Shown piece by piece: positions 41,360 to 50,329 of a DNA stretch of 58,972 nucleotides. Under the pieces are notes generated by a model. It saw only the letters and a list, made by a program, of their open reading frames with translations, was not told the DNA's origin and did no database searches. The DNA comes from an uncultured Pseudomonadota bacterium (GTDB lineage: Bacteria > Myxococcota_A > UBA796 > SXON01). The first letter of the stretch is position 1. Each line of letters begins with the position of its first letter. Position numbers and translations under genes: made by a program. Location of the stretch: assembly GCA_903900265.1 (NCBI GenBank), contig CAIUMM010000187.1:1-58972 (forward strand). Reading direction: 5' to 3'.

Positions 41360-41620
41360 ATGCCGATCTTCGAATATCAATGCGACTGTGGGCGTCGGCT
41401 TGACGTGCTCGTGCGCAGCGGCCGTGAGCCGCAGACCTGCGATGAAGCAGGAGAGGCCAGCGATTGGTGCATGAAGGAAGGCAAGCTCGCGCGTCGGGTG
41501 ACGGCAGCGCACGTGGGCAACAGCGCAGCGCCGCGGGGGTACAACTCCGGCACCGGCGCCGAGACCCCGAGCACCGGTTGTGACCATTGCGGGCAGACGC
41601 CCGGATCGTGCGAAAGCTGA
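41360..41620 (+). CDS. FmdB-like small zinc-ribbon protein
   Basis: 86 aa from the ATG at 41360. MPIFEYQCDCGRRLDVLVRS matches the start of the FmdB putative regulatory family, but the first knuckle is CDC (one residue between the Cys) instead of CxxC. A second Cys pair lies at 42-52 and a third set (CDHCGQTPGSC) at the end. Follows the repeat-protein gene by 19 bases. Probably cytoplasmic zinc binder; role unknown. Confidence 0.75.
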   Translation: MPIFEYQCDCGRRLDVLVRSGREPQTCDEAGEASDWCMKEGKLARRVTAAHVGNSAAPRGYNSGTGAETPSTGCDHCGQTPGSCES

Positions 41621-42381
41621 GCGGCGGGGCCCTCTCGCGCACTGCTCGCGGCGCCCGCGTTCTGCTGTTCCTGATCGTCGGATGCGAGGCCCCGAAGGCC
41701 GCATCTGAGCTCTACGTGAACGCCCTGCAAGCGCCGGATTGGCCGACCGCGCTCTCAAGCTGCGAGGCGATCCGCACCGAGCCCAACCGATCCGACTGCC
41801 TGACCGCGATCACCGAACGACACGAGCGCCCGGTTGACGACTGCACGCGCATCACCGTCGATCGCTGGGCCCAAGAGTGCCGGTTCTTGTACGCCGAGCG
41901 CGCCGCACGCGCGGGCGAGCTAGACGCTGCGTTCGCCGCCTGCGACGGCACGCAGACCTTCGGGCGCGAGTGCAGCTACCACCTGATCCGAGAGGCAGCG
42001 CGAGCCGTGCTGGACAAGCCGCCGTCCGAGGTGCCCGACGTCGCGAAAGGCTACGCGGCGTTGACCAGAGCCCCCGACGCCGAACAGCTGTTCTGGAACG
42101 CGTACTTTCGGGAGCGCCTCGCTCAAAAAACGCCGATCGACCCGACCGGATGTCCCGGTCAGGCCTGTCTGGACGGTGCGCTCCACGAGATGAAGCTGCA
42201 CCTGCCCGCGATCAAGCGCAGTCACAACGACTTTTGCGCTGCCGACGCCGACACGCTTGGCGTGGACATCTGGGCGCGCGGCGCTGTGACGGCCAGCTGG
42301 GTCGAAGCGTGGCGGAAGGGACCGTGTCGAGCCCCAAAGCCCGAAGGTCCACCCCTCGCCCCGCATCCGACCCGGCGCTGA
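41608..42381 (+). CDS. Cys-rich lipoprotein of unknown function
   Basis: 257 aa from the GTG at 41608, which overlaps the FmdB-like gene by 13 bases; an upstream TTG at 41587 is possible but would add a basic tail. Lipoprotein signal ending in LLFLIVGC. The mature part has about ten Cys (SCEAIRTEP, SDCLTAIT, DDCTRITV, QECRFLY, FAACDG, RECSYHLI, TGCPGQACL, NDFCAAD), probably disulfide-bonded outside the cytoplasm, in TPR-like helices. Convergent with metK, 7 bases away. Confidence 0.75.
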   Translation: MRKLSGGALSRTARGARVLLFLIVGCEAPKAASELYVNALQAPDWPTALSSCEAIRTEPNRSDCLTAITERHERPVDDCTRITVDRWAQECRFLYAERAARAGELDAAFAACDGTQTFGRECSYHLIREAARAVLDKPPSEVPDVAKGYAALTRAPDAEQLFWNAYFRERLAQKTPIDPTGCPGQACLDGALHEMKLHLPAIKRSHNDFCAADADTLGVDIWARGAVTASWVEAWRKGPCRAPKPEGPPLAPHPTRR

Positions 42382-42388
42382 AGCCGAA

Positions 42389-43552
<1,164 letters not shown>

Positions 43553-43613
43553 GACGAGGTACCTTCGGGGTGCGGGTTCGGGCCGGAATGGCCGAGTTGA
43601 AAACGTCCGGGCG

Positions 43614-43642
43614 AATGTGCCCGACCAAACGCGTATCGTCAA
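43614..43642 (-). promoter_or_regulatory. Candidate sigma-70-type promoter for metK
   Basis: On the minus strand TTGACG (43642-43637) and CACATT (43619-43614) are 17 bases apart, about 60 bases ahead of the metK start. The -35 is good and the -10 weak. The rest of the gap to the divergent lipoprotein gene shows no clear element. Confidence 0.35.
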
Positions 43643-43798
43643 GGTGTAGACCCCGGTTCAGCACGGCAGGATCGCGGTCAGCCCGCGGGATGGTGGAAGG
43701 ACATACCGAACCGGGGCCAGAATGCGCGTTGCTTTTCCGATCGGCTCGCCAGCAGCGCTGCGGTGCGCACCCGGCCGCAGATCCGTTAGGATCGCCAA

Positions 43799-44917
43799 AT
43801 GCGACGTGCACTCCCCTTCCCCATCTCTTTGGTCTCTCCCTCGTTCCGCGTCGATCGCCGTCGCAACATGCTGGCGCTGTCGGTGCTCGCCACGCTGGCG
43901 CTCCCCGCGTGCACCGACAAAGCGTCGGACATGGGCCACACCTTTGACTCCGACACCGCCGGCGTCTGCGGTCGGGTGCGCGGAAGCAGCGGCATCCTGC
44001 TCTACGAAGAGGGCGGCGACGATCTACACGCGCCCACCGAGGCGCCCTCCACCACCGCAAAAACCACCGGCGTCACCGGTCCGGTCGGCGACGCCACCAC
44101 GATGGTCGGCGTGACCGCAGGCATGGTGATGATGTCGACCAATACGGGCTGCGATTGGGAGCAGACCGGAAACCTTCCGTCCACCGGGGATTGGGCGCTG
44201 GTCGCGGGGGGCGACGACGTCTACGCCTTCGACCGACTGACCGGCGCCGGCGCAGTGTCCAGCGACCTCGGCGCTAGCTGGACGCCCTTCGACACCGTAG
44301 AGCCCTTCGTCGACCCGCCCACGTTCGCGGGCGGCCGCCTGCGCGGCGTTCAAGCGCGCGGTGTCGTCACCTCCGAGGACAAAGGAGCGACCTGGACGCT
44401 CAACGGCGCGGCGCCCTTCGTGCCCCACGGCGGCGATGTCAGCCCCAGCAACCTCGACCTCGTGACCGTCGCCGGCGAGACCGGAATCTTCATCAGCCAC
44501 ACCGGCGGCGCGAGCTGGGACGACGTCAGCGCCAAGCTCGTCGGCCATTCGGATGGCACGGTCATCGGCCTGCGCGTCGCCGCTTCACCCGCGAGCGACG
44601 ACGTGCTGTTCGCGATCACCGACGGCGCGGACGGCACCCGCACCTTCCAGCGCTCGATCGACGCCGGCGTCAACTGGGATCGCCTCGGCGACAGCACGCA
44701 GGTCAGCATCGGCGACGACGCCCGGCTCTACCCGGCTCCGGATGACGCCACGATGGTGCTCTCGTCCAGCGCCATCCTCGCGGACAACAAGCTGAACCTC
44801 TACCGCATCACCGCTGGGGAAGGCACGCACACGGTGGGCGTAGGCGGGTACCTCGCGATGCCCCAGCTCTCGATCCAGCCGGAGCGCTGGGTCGCTGCGG
44901 TGCACGCCGTCCCGTGA
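43799..44917 (+). CDS. Asp-box (BNR-repeat) propeller lipoprotein
   Basis: 372 aa from the ATG at 43799 (an ATG at 43868 directly before the hydrophobic core is an alternative). Signal ends in LATLALPAC. Four Asp-box repeats of the S.D.G..W type, SSDLGASW, SEDKGATW, SHTGGASW and SIDAGVNW, mark a beta-propeller of the sialidase/VPS10 type; no catalytic Arg triad is evident. An acidic linker with TFDSDTAG precedes it. Outside the cytoplasm, perhaps a binding protein. Its stop overlaps the next gene (GTGA). Confidence 0.75.
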   Translation: MRRALPFPISLVSPSFRVDRRRNMLALSVLATLALPACTDKASDMGHTFDSDTAGVCGRVRGSSGILLYEEGGDDLHAPTEAPSTTAKTTGVTGPVGDATTMVGVTAGMVMMSTNTGCDWEQTGNLPSTGDWALVAGGDDVYAFDRLTGAGAVSSDLGASWTPFDTVEPFVDPPTFAGGRLRGVQARGVVTSEDKGATWTLNGAAPFVPHGGDVSPSNLDLVTVAGETGIFISHTGGASWDDVSAKLVGHSDGTVIGLRVAASPASDDVLFAITDGADGTRTFQRSIDAGVNWDRLGDSTQVSIGDDARLYPAPDDATMVLSSSAILADNKLNLYRITAGEGTHTVGVGGYLAMPQLSIQPERWVAAVHAVP

Positions 44918-45297
44918 AGCTGTTCACGCCTCGTCACGTGCTGCTGGTCACGCTGCTTGGAGGTCCGTTAGGTGGCGCGATGGCGTTGGCTGCGAACTAC
45001 CGGGCGTTCAACGACCCCGGAAACGTTTTTCGCACGCTCGGGTTCGGCGTGGTGGGAACGCTCCTCTTGATGACCGTCTCCGTGCTGTTGCCCGAAAACG
45101 TCCCGGGCGCCGCGATCGCCATCGGCATCGCGTTCGGCTGCCGCATCCTGACCGAGCAGCTTCAGGGCCCGCAGCTGATCCACCACCTCGGAAAAGGCGC
45201 AACGCCGCACAGCGGATGGCGGGTCGCGGGCACAGGCGTCGCCGCGTTGCTGGCCACGCTGCCGATGGCGCTGCTGTTGGCAGCGATTTTGGAGTGA
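44914..45297 (+). CDS. Small polytopic membrane protein
   Basis: 127 aa, GTG start overlapping the propeller stop. Three to four hydrophobic segments (HVLLVTLLGGPLGGAMALA, GVVGTLLLMTVSVLL, AIAIGIAFGC, GVAALLATLPMALLLAAIL). No family recognised. Coupling to the propeller lipoprotein suggests a joint envelope role (inference). Confidence 0.65.
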   Translation: MKLFTPRHVLLVTLLGGPLGGAMALAANYRAFNDPGNVFRTLGFGVVGTLLLMTVSVLLPENVPGAAIAIGIAFGCRILTEQLQGPQLIHHLGKGATPHSGWRVAGTGVAALLATLPMALLLAAILE

Positions 45298-45340
45298 GCC
45301 GGATCGAACGGGAGCGGTCGGGGGTTGTTAGCTCCTCCGG

Positions 45341-45976
45341 ATGCCCACGATGACCTTGATAACCACGGCCCTCGCCGCGTTGGCCATTCCTCACGCCCAT
45401 GCGGCTTGGCCCACACCGCCCGCAGAAGGCTGGAGCATGGTCCAACAATCCCCGTTGATCCAGTGTACCCGGGACGCTGCGGGCCTCCCTTGGTGCTACG
45501 CCGAGCGCGAGGAGTCCGTGCCCTACGCGCGCGTCGTCGCGGTGATCAAGGACCTCGAAGCGTACCCCAAGGTCTTCGGGCACATCGATCAGGTGCGGCG
45601 GCTCGACGCCGACTCAGCGTGGATCCACGTCGACTATCCCTCCCCGCTCAGCGATCGCGACTACATCGCCGGGTTTGCGCTGGCCCAAAGCTCCGTCGTT
45701 CCCGGCGCGGATTCTACCGGAGCACTCTCCGCTTTTCACCTTCGTTTTCAAGCAACGAACCACGCTTCGGCGCCGGCCGCATCCGAGAGCGTCGTCCGCT
45801 TGCCTCGCGTAGCCGGCGGCTACGACGCCTGGGACCTCGGCGGGGGCAAGACCCGGCTGCGGTACACGTGGGAGACGGAGATCGGCGGGGACGTGCCGGC
45901 GTGGGTCAACGACCGAGCCCGCCTTCAGCACGGCGATGAGGTCGTGAACGGCATCGTCGACGCCGCGCGGCGGTAG
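45341..45976 (+). CDS. Exported START/SRPBCC-like lipid-binding-type protein
   Basis: 211 aa. Signal peptide (ITTALAALAIPHAHA). The domain has YARVVAVIKDLEAYPKVFGH and VDYPSPLSDRDYIAGF, which match the START-like fold (helix-grip proteins with a YPxxLSDRDY segment), and ends LRYTWETEIGGDVPAWV. Probably a periplasmic hydrophobic-ligand binder. A two-base mismatch in the region is unlikely since the frame is clean. Confidence 0.75.
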   Translation: MPTMTLITTALAALAIPHAHAAWPTPPAEGWSMVQQSPLIQCTRDAAGLPWCYAEREESVPYARVVAVIKDLEAYPKVFGHIDQVRRLDADSAWIHVDYPSPLSDRDYIAGFALAQSSVVPGADSTGALSAFHLRFQATNHASAPAASESVVRLPRVAGGYDAWDLGGGKTRLRYTWETEIGGDVPAWVNDRARLQHGDEVVNGIVDAARR

Positions 45977-46020
45977 GGCACCCGGCCGCTCCGACATCCA
46001 CTCTAAGGAACCGAACATCA

Positions 46021-46056
46021 AAAGAAAAGCCCCGGACGGCGACGCCGACCGGGGCC
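46021..46056 (-). terminator. Rho-independent terminator after the 46078 gene
   Basis: GCCCCGG (46030-46036) pairs with CCGGGGC (46050-46056); inside, CGGC and GCCG extend the stem past an A/A mismatch around a 3-base loop. On the minus strand it is followed by TTTTCTTTT (46029-46021). It lies 22 bases after the minus-strand stop codon. Confidence 0.8.
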
Positions 46057-46077
46057 GTGGTGCCCGAAGGCGCCGAA

Positions 46078-47103
46078 CTACATGCTCGGGTCGACCGGGC
46101 AGGTCTCGGACAGGTCGGTGGACTCGGTCGCATCGGCGCAGCCCATGCAGTTGTTCCCGCCGACTTCGACGAGGGAGAGGCCATCGACCTCCTCCGCGAA
46201 GATCTGGTCGGCCACGAGGGTCAGGCAGTACGGGTCGCCGTCGTCCGGGCAGGCTTCGCAGGTGGCGCCAAAGTTGACGGCCAGCGCGCAGATCGCGTTG
46301 GGGTCGCCCGAGTCGTCGATCAAGCCGGAGAGCAAGGACGTGTCGATGGTGCCACGGAGCGTGCCGCCGTCGAAGTAGGTGCCGTCCGGTGCGAAGGTGC
46401 CGGTGATCTCGAGGTTGCCGATGAGCACTTCCAACCCGGCTACGGAGATGGTGGCGTTCTCAGGGCCGACGCTGAAGAAGGGGTTGTCCAGCGTCGCGGG
46501 GGGGAACGGGATGGTCGGATCGCAGTAGTCCTGCTCGGAGGGCTCGATGTTGTTGCCGTCCGCGTCGGTCGCGCCGAGCGCGCCGATGATGTTGAGCTCG
46601 GTGCCGTTCACGTCGCTCACGCCGAGGAGGATGTCGGTGGTGAGGTAGCCGGAGAGCACGGAGCCGATTCCGGCGGGCTCGATGATGCGGGCATCGGCGA
46701 GGGCGAGCACGTAGGTGCGGCCGACGAGCGAGCCGGTTTCTGCGATCTCGGTGCCGAGCTCGGAGGTGGTGAAGCTGAGGGGCACGGAGCCGCCGCAGTA
46801 GTCGAGGGTGGCGGTGTAGGAGGTCGCGGGCGCGAGGGGCGCATCGGGGACCCAGATCACGGTCACGCCGTCGACGCCGAGCTCTTGGTGGCCGGGGATG
46901 TCGGTGGTGATCATCGCGGTGGTGTCGGGATCGGAGAGCTCAAACTCAATGTTCGCGCGGTAGTACGCGTCGACCGAGTTGGCGACCGGGATGGTGGACG
47001 CGACGCTGACGTCGCAGCCTGCCGGGGTGTCGCCGGTGTCATCTTTGCCGCCGGTGCAACCGACGAGGGCGATCAGGGACAGAACAGAGAGGGAACGGAT
47101 CAT
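46078..47103 (-). CDS. Secreted lipoprotein of unknown function
   Basis: 341 aa from the ATG at 47103 with a GGAG ribosome site. Lipoprotein signal ending in LIALVGC, then the Asp/Thr linker GGKDDTGDTPAG common in myxobacterial surface proteins. The mature protein is beta-rich with several Cys (YCGGSV, DYCDPTIPF, NAICALAV, ATCEACPDD, PYCLTL, NNCMGCAD, ETCPVD), probably disulfide-bonded. An Ig-like N-terminal domain (about 30-125) is likely from the STIPVANSVDAYYRANIEF pattern. Bounded by a good promoter and a terminator, so it is a single-gene transcript. Confidence 0.75.
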   Translation of the reverse strand: MIRSLSVLSLIALVGCTGGKDDTGDTPAGCDVSVASTIPVANSVDAYYRANIEFELSDPDTTAMITTDIPGHQELGVDGVTVIWVPDAPLAPATSYTATLDYCGGSVPLSFTTSELGTEIAETGSLVGRTYVLALADARIIEPAGIGSVLSGYLTTDILLGVSDVNGTELNIIGALGATDADGNNIEPSEQDYCDPTIPFPPATLDNPFFSVGPENATISVAGLEVLIGNLEITGTFAPDGTYFDGGTLRGTIDTSLLSGLIDDSGDPNAICALAVNFGATCEACPDDGDPYCLTLVADQIFAEEVDGLSLVEVGGNNCMGCADATESTDLSETCPVDPSM

Positions 47104-47166
47104 GGCATCTCCAGTAAAGACCAGTCTTGAAAACCAGTAGGAAAGGTAGGGCTCAAAGGCGCGCGC

Positions 47167-47195
47167 AGGGTACACGAACCGACCGTGCCCGTCAA
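47167..47195 (-). promoter_or_regulatory. Sigma-70-type promoter for the 46078 lipoprotein gene
   Basis: Minus strand TTGACG (47195-47190), 17-base spacer, TACCCT (47172-47167), about 64 bases before the ATG. This is the best -35/-10 pair I see in the window, in an otherwise empty 166-base gap. Confidence 0.5.
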
Positions 47196-47269
47196 GGGTT
47201 AGACACGGAATTGCTAAACGCATACAACCGAAGGGACTTTCTCGCAGACGCACGCGCGTCGAACGCGGG

Positions 47270-47524
47270 CTAACGGAGCTTGCTGCGGATCTCGGTGCGG
47301 ACGGCGTCGAGCAAGCGCTCTTCTTCACCATCCAGGTTTCCCTTCGTTTTTTCCGCGAGCAGGTCCAGCAGCTGCAGCGTATGTGCGGCCAGCTCGGCGT
47401 GGGCGCCCCCGCCATGGCCCGCGTCCGCGGGATCGGCTTGTCCCGTGCCGGCCAGCGCGGCGTGCGCGAGGGAGATCACAAAGGTGCTGAAGGTGACGGG
47501 CGGAGCAGCAGACGAAGTAGCCAC
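47270..47524 (-). CDS. DUF1844-family protein
   Basis: 84 aa, GTG start at 47524. VTFSTFVISLAHAAL followed by THTLQLLDLLAEKTKGNLDGEEERLLDAV-type text matches DUF1844, short helical proteins of unknown function common in Deltaproteobacteria and Acidobacteria. No membrane segment. A Gly/His/Ala-rich insert (DAGHGGGAHAE) is unusual for the family. Confidence 0.85.
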   Translation of the reverse strand: MATSSAAPPVTFSTFVISLAHAALAGTGQADPADAGHGGGAHAELAAHTLQLLDLLAEKTKGNLDGEEERLLDAVRTEIRSKLR

Positions 47525-47659
47525 GGCAAGACTCGGGGAGTGGGGTTCGCCCTATCACGGGCCGCGCGATAGCCCACCACCGTGTCCTCCCGCACCGCAA
47601 ACTTCCTCGAGCCTCGCACCCAGCAGACCTCCCGGCCCGCGGCGTCACCGTTCGCGGCG

Positions 47660-48457
47660 ATGATCCGCTCAGGGGCGCGCCTTCTGGGCATGCTGGCCCT
47701 CGCTACACTGCTCGTCCGCGCGCCGGCGCAGGCGGCGGGTCGCCTGACGGCGCAGCAGACCTTTGAGCTCGGAGAGCGCTACGCCAAGCGCGGCGCCCTG
47801 CCCAAAGCGTTGGAGCAGTACAACCGGGTCCGCACCTATTTTCGGGACGACCCCTACGCCCTGAAAGCAGAATTAGCCATCGCTGAGCTGCATTACAAGA
47901 AGTCGGAGTGGGACGCCGCCCGCCTTGCGTACGAGGACTTCCTGCGGGCGCACCCGCGCTACACCGAGCTGGACTTTGTCGTTTTTCGTCTCGGCATGAC
48001 GCTGTATCAGAAGGCGCCGGTGGTCGCGGCCAAAGACCAGACGTGGACCCGGCAGGCCATCAACACCTGGACCGGCTTCTCGTCCCGATTCCCCGCCAGC
48101 GCGCACGCAGTCGAGGCTGAGAAGTTCCTCACCAAGGCCCAAAATCGCATGGGCCACAAGGAGATCCTCATCAGTCGGTTCTATGACCGACGGGAGGCTG
48201 GACCGGCGGTCGAAGGGCGCAGCACGCGCTTCCTCGCGCAGTACACGGCCTCGCCGGACCGGCCGGAGGCGCTCACCCTGCTGGCGATCGCGTACGCACG
48301 ACAGGACAAAGACCCTGCCCCGGCGATCGAAAAGTTGACGATCGAGGCGCCCAAAGCGGTGAACGCAGCGGAGGTCAAGGTCAGCAAAGCGGCCGTTCGC
48401 CACGCCCGTCAGGTCAAGCGCGAGCTCGCCAAGGCCGAGCGCCAGATCAAGCACTGA
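47660..48457 (+). CDS. BamD-like TPR protein of the outer-membrane assembly type
   Basis: 265 aa from the ATG at 47660 (an upstream GTG at 47582 would give an unusual 26-residue extension). A signal peptide (LLGMLALATLLVRAPAQAAG) is followed by five TPR-like hairpins, beginning FELGERYAKRGALPKALEQYNRV, LAIAELHYKKSEWDAARLAY and FVVFRLGMTLYQKAP. This order is typical of BamD/YfiO. BamD normally has a lipobox Cys; none is present here, so either a soluble paralogue or a different TPR protein. Divergent arrangement with DUF1844. Confidence 0.75.
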   Translation: MIRSGARLLGMLALATLLVRAPAQAAGRLTAQQTFELGERYAKRGALPKALEQYNRVRTYFRDDPYALKAELAIAELHYKKSEWDAARLAYEDFLRAHPRYTELDFVVFRLGMTLYQKAPVVAAKDQTWTRQAINTWTGFSSRFPASAHAVEAEKFLTKAQNRMGHKEILISRFYDRREAGPAVEGRSTRFLAQYTASPDRPEALTLLAIAYARQDKDPAPAIEKLTIEAPKAVNAAEVKVSKAAVRHARQVKRELAKAERQIKH

Positions 48458-48493
48458 TCCGATCGGGTCAGGCTGTGCCTGCAGCGAGCCCGC

Positions 48494-49603
48494 TCAGGAC
48501 GTCGCGGGCAGCATCGCTTCGATCAGATCCGCCACGCGCTCGGCCACGCCGGGCTTGCCCAGCGAGCGCGCCCCCTCGCCCATGGCATGCAAGCGCGCTG
48601 GGTCCGCCAACATCGACGCCATCGCTGAAACCACGGCGGCGGCGTCCAAGCCCTTCTCGACAAACACCGCGGCGGCGCCTGCGCGCTCCAGACCGCGCGC
48701 GTTGCCCTCCTGATGGTTGTCGGTCACGTTCGGCGAAGGGATCAGCACCGAAGGCTTGCCCAGCGCGCACAGCTCGGAGAGCGTGCTGGAGCCCGAGCGG
48801 CACAGCACCAGATCGGCGATCGCGTAGGCGTCGCCCATTTTGTCTTCGTAGTCGCGGATGCACAGCGAGGCCGGGAGCGTCGGCATCGCCGCTGCGTAGG
48901 CTGCGACGACCTCGGCGTGGTAGCGCGGCCCGGTGATGTGCAGGATCTGCGGGCCCCCGTCGGCCCACGCAACGGCTGCGGCGCGAGCGACCTCGTTGAT
49001 CGTCGCAGCGCCCAAGGATCCGCCGACGACCAGCAAGGTGGGCCGGCTCGGGTCGAGCCCGTAGCGCGCCGCCGCAGCCGCGCGGTCGCCGCTCAACACC
49101 TTCGGGTTGACCGGGCAGCCGATCACCACCTTTTCGGCGTTGCCGGGGATGCGCCCGGCGCTCTCGGCGTAGGTGAGCAGCACCATGCGCGCCACGCGCG
49201 CGCAGAGCCGATTCGCGAGCCCCGGTGAGACGTTCGACTCGTGAATCACGCTGGGAACGCCACACAGCCAGCCGCCCAACACCGTCGGCGCCATCACGTA
49301 GCCGCCAACGCCCAAGATCACCGTCGCGCCCGCGGCTTTGACCTGCGCACGCGCGCGCAGCGCCGCCCGGATCAGCCGAAAACCGAAGGCAACTTTTGCG
49401 ACCACGCCGGAGCGCGGGAACGCCAACGCCTCTACCGGCGTAAACGCGTAGCCACGCTGCGGGGCAACCCGGCCTTCAAGCCGACTTTGCTCGCCAAAAT
49501 AGAGGACGTTGTGGCCCCGGGCGCGGAGCGCGTCGCCCATCGCGAGGGCGGGGTAGACGTGGCCGCCGGTGCCACCACCTGCGAGCAGAACCGTATGCGG
49601 CAT
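48494..49603 (-). CDS. murG: UDP-GlcNAc:undecaprenyl-PP-MurNAc-pentapeptide transferase
   Basis: 369 aa from the ATG at 49603. Forms lipid II on the inner face of the membrane. N-terminal GGGTGGHVYPALA (family G-loop 1), GVGGYVMAP (G-loop 2), HESNVSPGLANRL, VGGSLGAATIN (G-loop 3) and the donor-site RSGSSTLSEL...NHQEGNA. Length is standard. No other mur/fts gene is adjacent, so it is outside a classical dcw cluster here; the SEDS/PBP fusion 28 kb away would use its product. Convergent with the BamD-like gene. Confidence 0.95.
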   Translation of the reverse strand: MPHTVLLAGGGTGGHVYPALAMGDALRARGHNVLYFGEQSRLEGRVAPQRGYAFTPVEALAFPRSGVVAKVAFGFRLIRAALRARAQVKAAGATVILGVGGYVMAPTVLGGWLCGVPSVIHESNVSPGLANRLCARVARMVLLTYAESAGRIPGNAEKVVIGCPVNPKVLSGDRAAAAARYGLDPSRPTLLVVGGSLGAATINEVARAAAVAWADGGPQILHITGPRYHAEVVAAYAAAMPTLPASLCIRDYEDKMGDAYAIADLVLCRSGSSTLSELCALGKPSVLIPSPNVTDNHQEGNARGLERAGAAAVFVEKGLDAAAVVSAMASMLADPARLHAMGEGARSLGKPGVAERVADLIEAMLPATS

Positions 49604-49668
49604 CAAAACTCCTGTGGGCAACGTAACCGGCCGTTGTCAAAGACCTCAGGGGTGACTACCCGGCTGCG

Positions 49669-50322
49669 ATGTCGAACACTGCAAATCGCCCTCCCCTCGA
49701 TCCGACCACCGTCCCGAGCGACGTTGAAACCCAGCCCGAGCCTCACCTCGCCGCGCTGGGGCCTCGCTTTCTTCGCGGCCTCGCGCTGCGCAACGCCGGT
49801 CGCGTCGACGAAGCGCTGAGCATCTTCAACCAGATCCTCGTCGTAGAGCCCCGCCTCCCGGAGCCGCGGCTGGAGCGCGGTCGCATCCGCTTGGAGATGG
49901 GCCAGCTCGAGGACGCCGAGACCGACGTGCGCGAGGCGATCCGCGTGCTGGAGAGCGGCGGACAATGGTCCGAGGACGTGCCCGAGAACGTGGTGCTCGC
50001 GCTGGCGTGGAGCCTGCTGGGCGAGATCCTGAAAGAGAAGGCAAGCACGGATGACGTGGTCTTCGGCGACGAGGAGACATTCCGTGGGTTGATCGCCCAG
50101 AGCCGCGTGGCGTTCGCTCGCGCCGCCGAGCTTGATCCCACCGACAACAACAGCCAGATCAACGCGCTTGAACTGTCGGAAGAGGCCGAAGAAAAGGCAG
50201 AGATGACCGGTGATTTCCTGATGGACTTGTTCCCCAACGAGTCCCCCATCCCCGTCGCCCCGCCCAAGAGCGCCGATCCGACCGACGATGACGACGACTC
50301 CGGCGGCTACTCCGAGGGATAA
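49669..50322 (+). CDS. TPR protein of unknown function
   Basis: 217 aa. Three TPR hairpins at about 30-150 (FLRGLALRNAGRVDEALSIF, PEPRLERGRIRLEMGQLEDA, VVLALAWSLLGEILKEKAS) and an acidic, disordered end with DPTDDDDDSGG. No signal peptide. Divergent from murG with 65 bases between starts; convergent with recD2, 7 bases apart. Confidence 0.8.
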   Translation: MSNTANRPPLDPTTVPSDVETQPEPHLAALGPRFLRGLALRNAGRVDEALSIFNQILVVEPRLPEPRLERGRIRLEMGQLEDAETDVREAIRVLESGGQWSEDVPENVVLALAWSLLGEILKEKASTDDVVFGDEETFRGLIAQSRVAFARAAELDPTDNNSQINALELSEEAEEKAEMTGDFLMDLFPNESPIPVAPPKSADPTDDDDDSGGYSEG

Positions 50323-50329
50323 ACTACGA

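Noticed and set aside
43553..43798. SAM or SAH riboswitch before metK
   Set aside because: No matching hairpin set or conserved core was seen in this 246-base region; only a candidate promoter remains.
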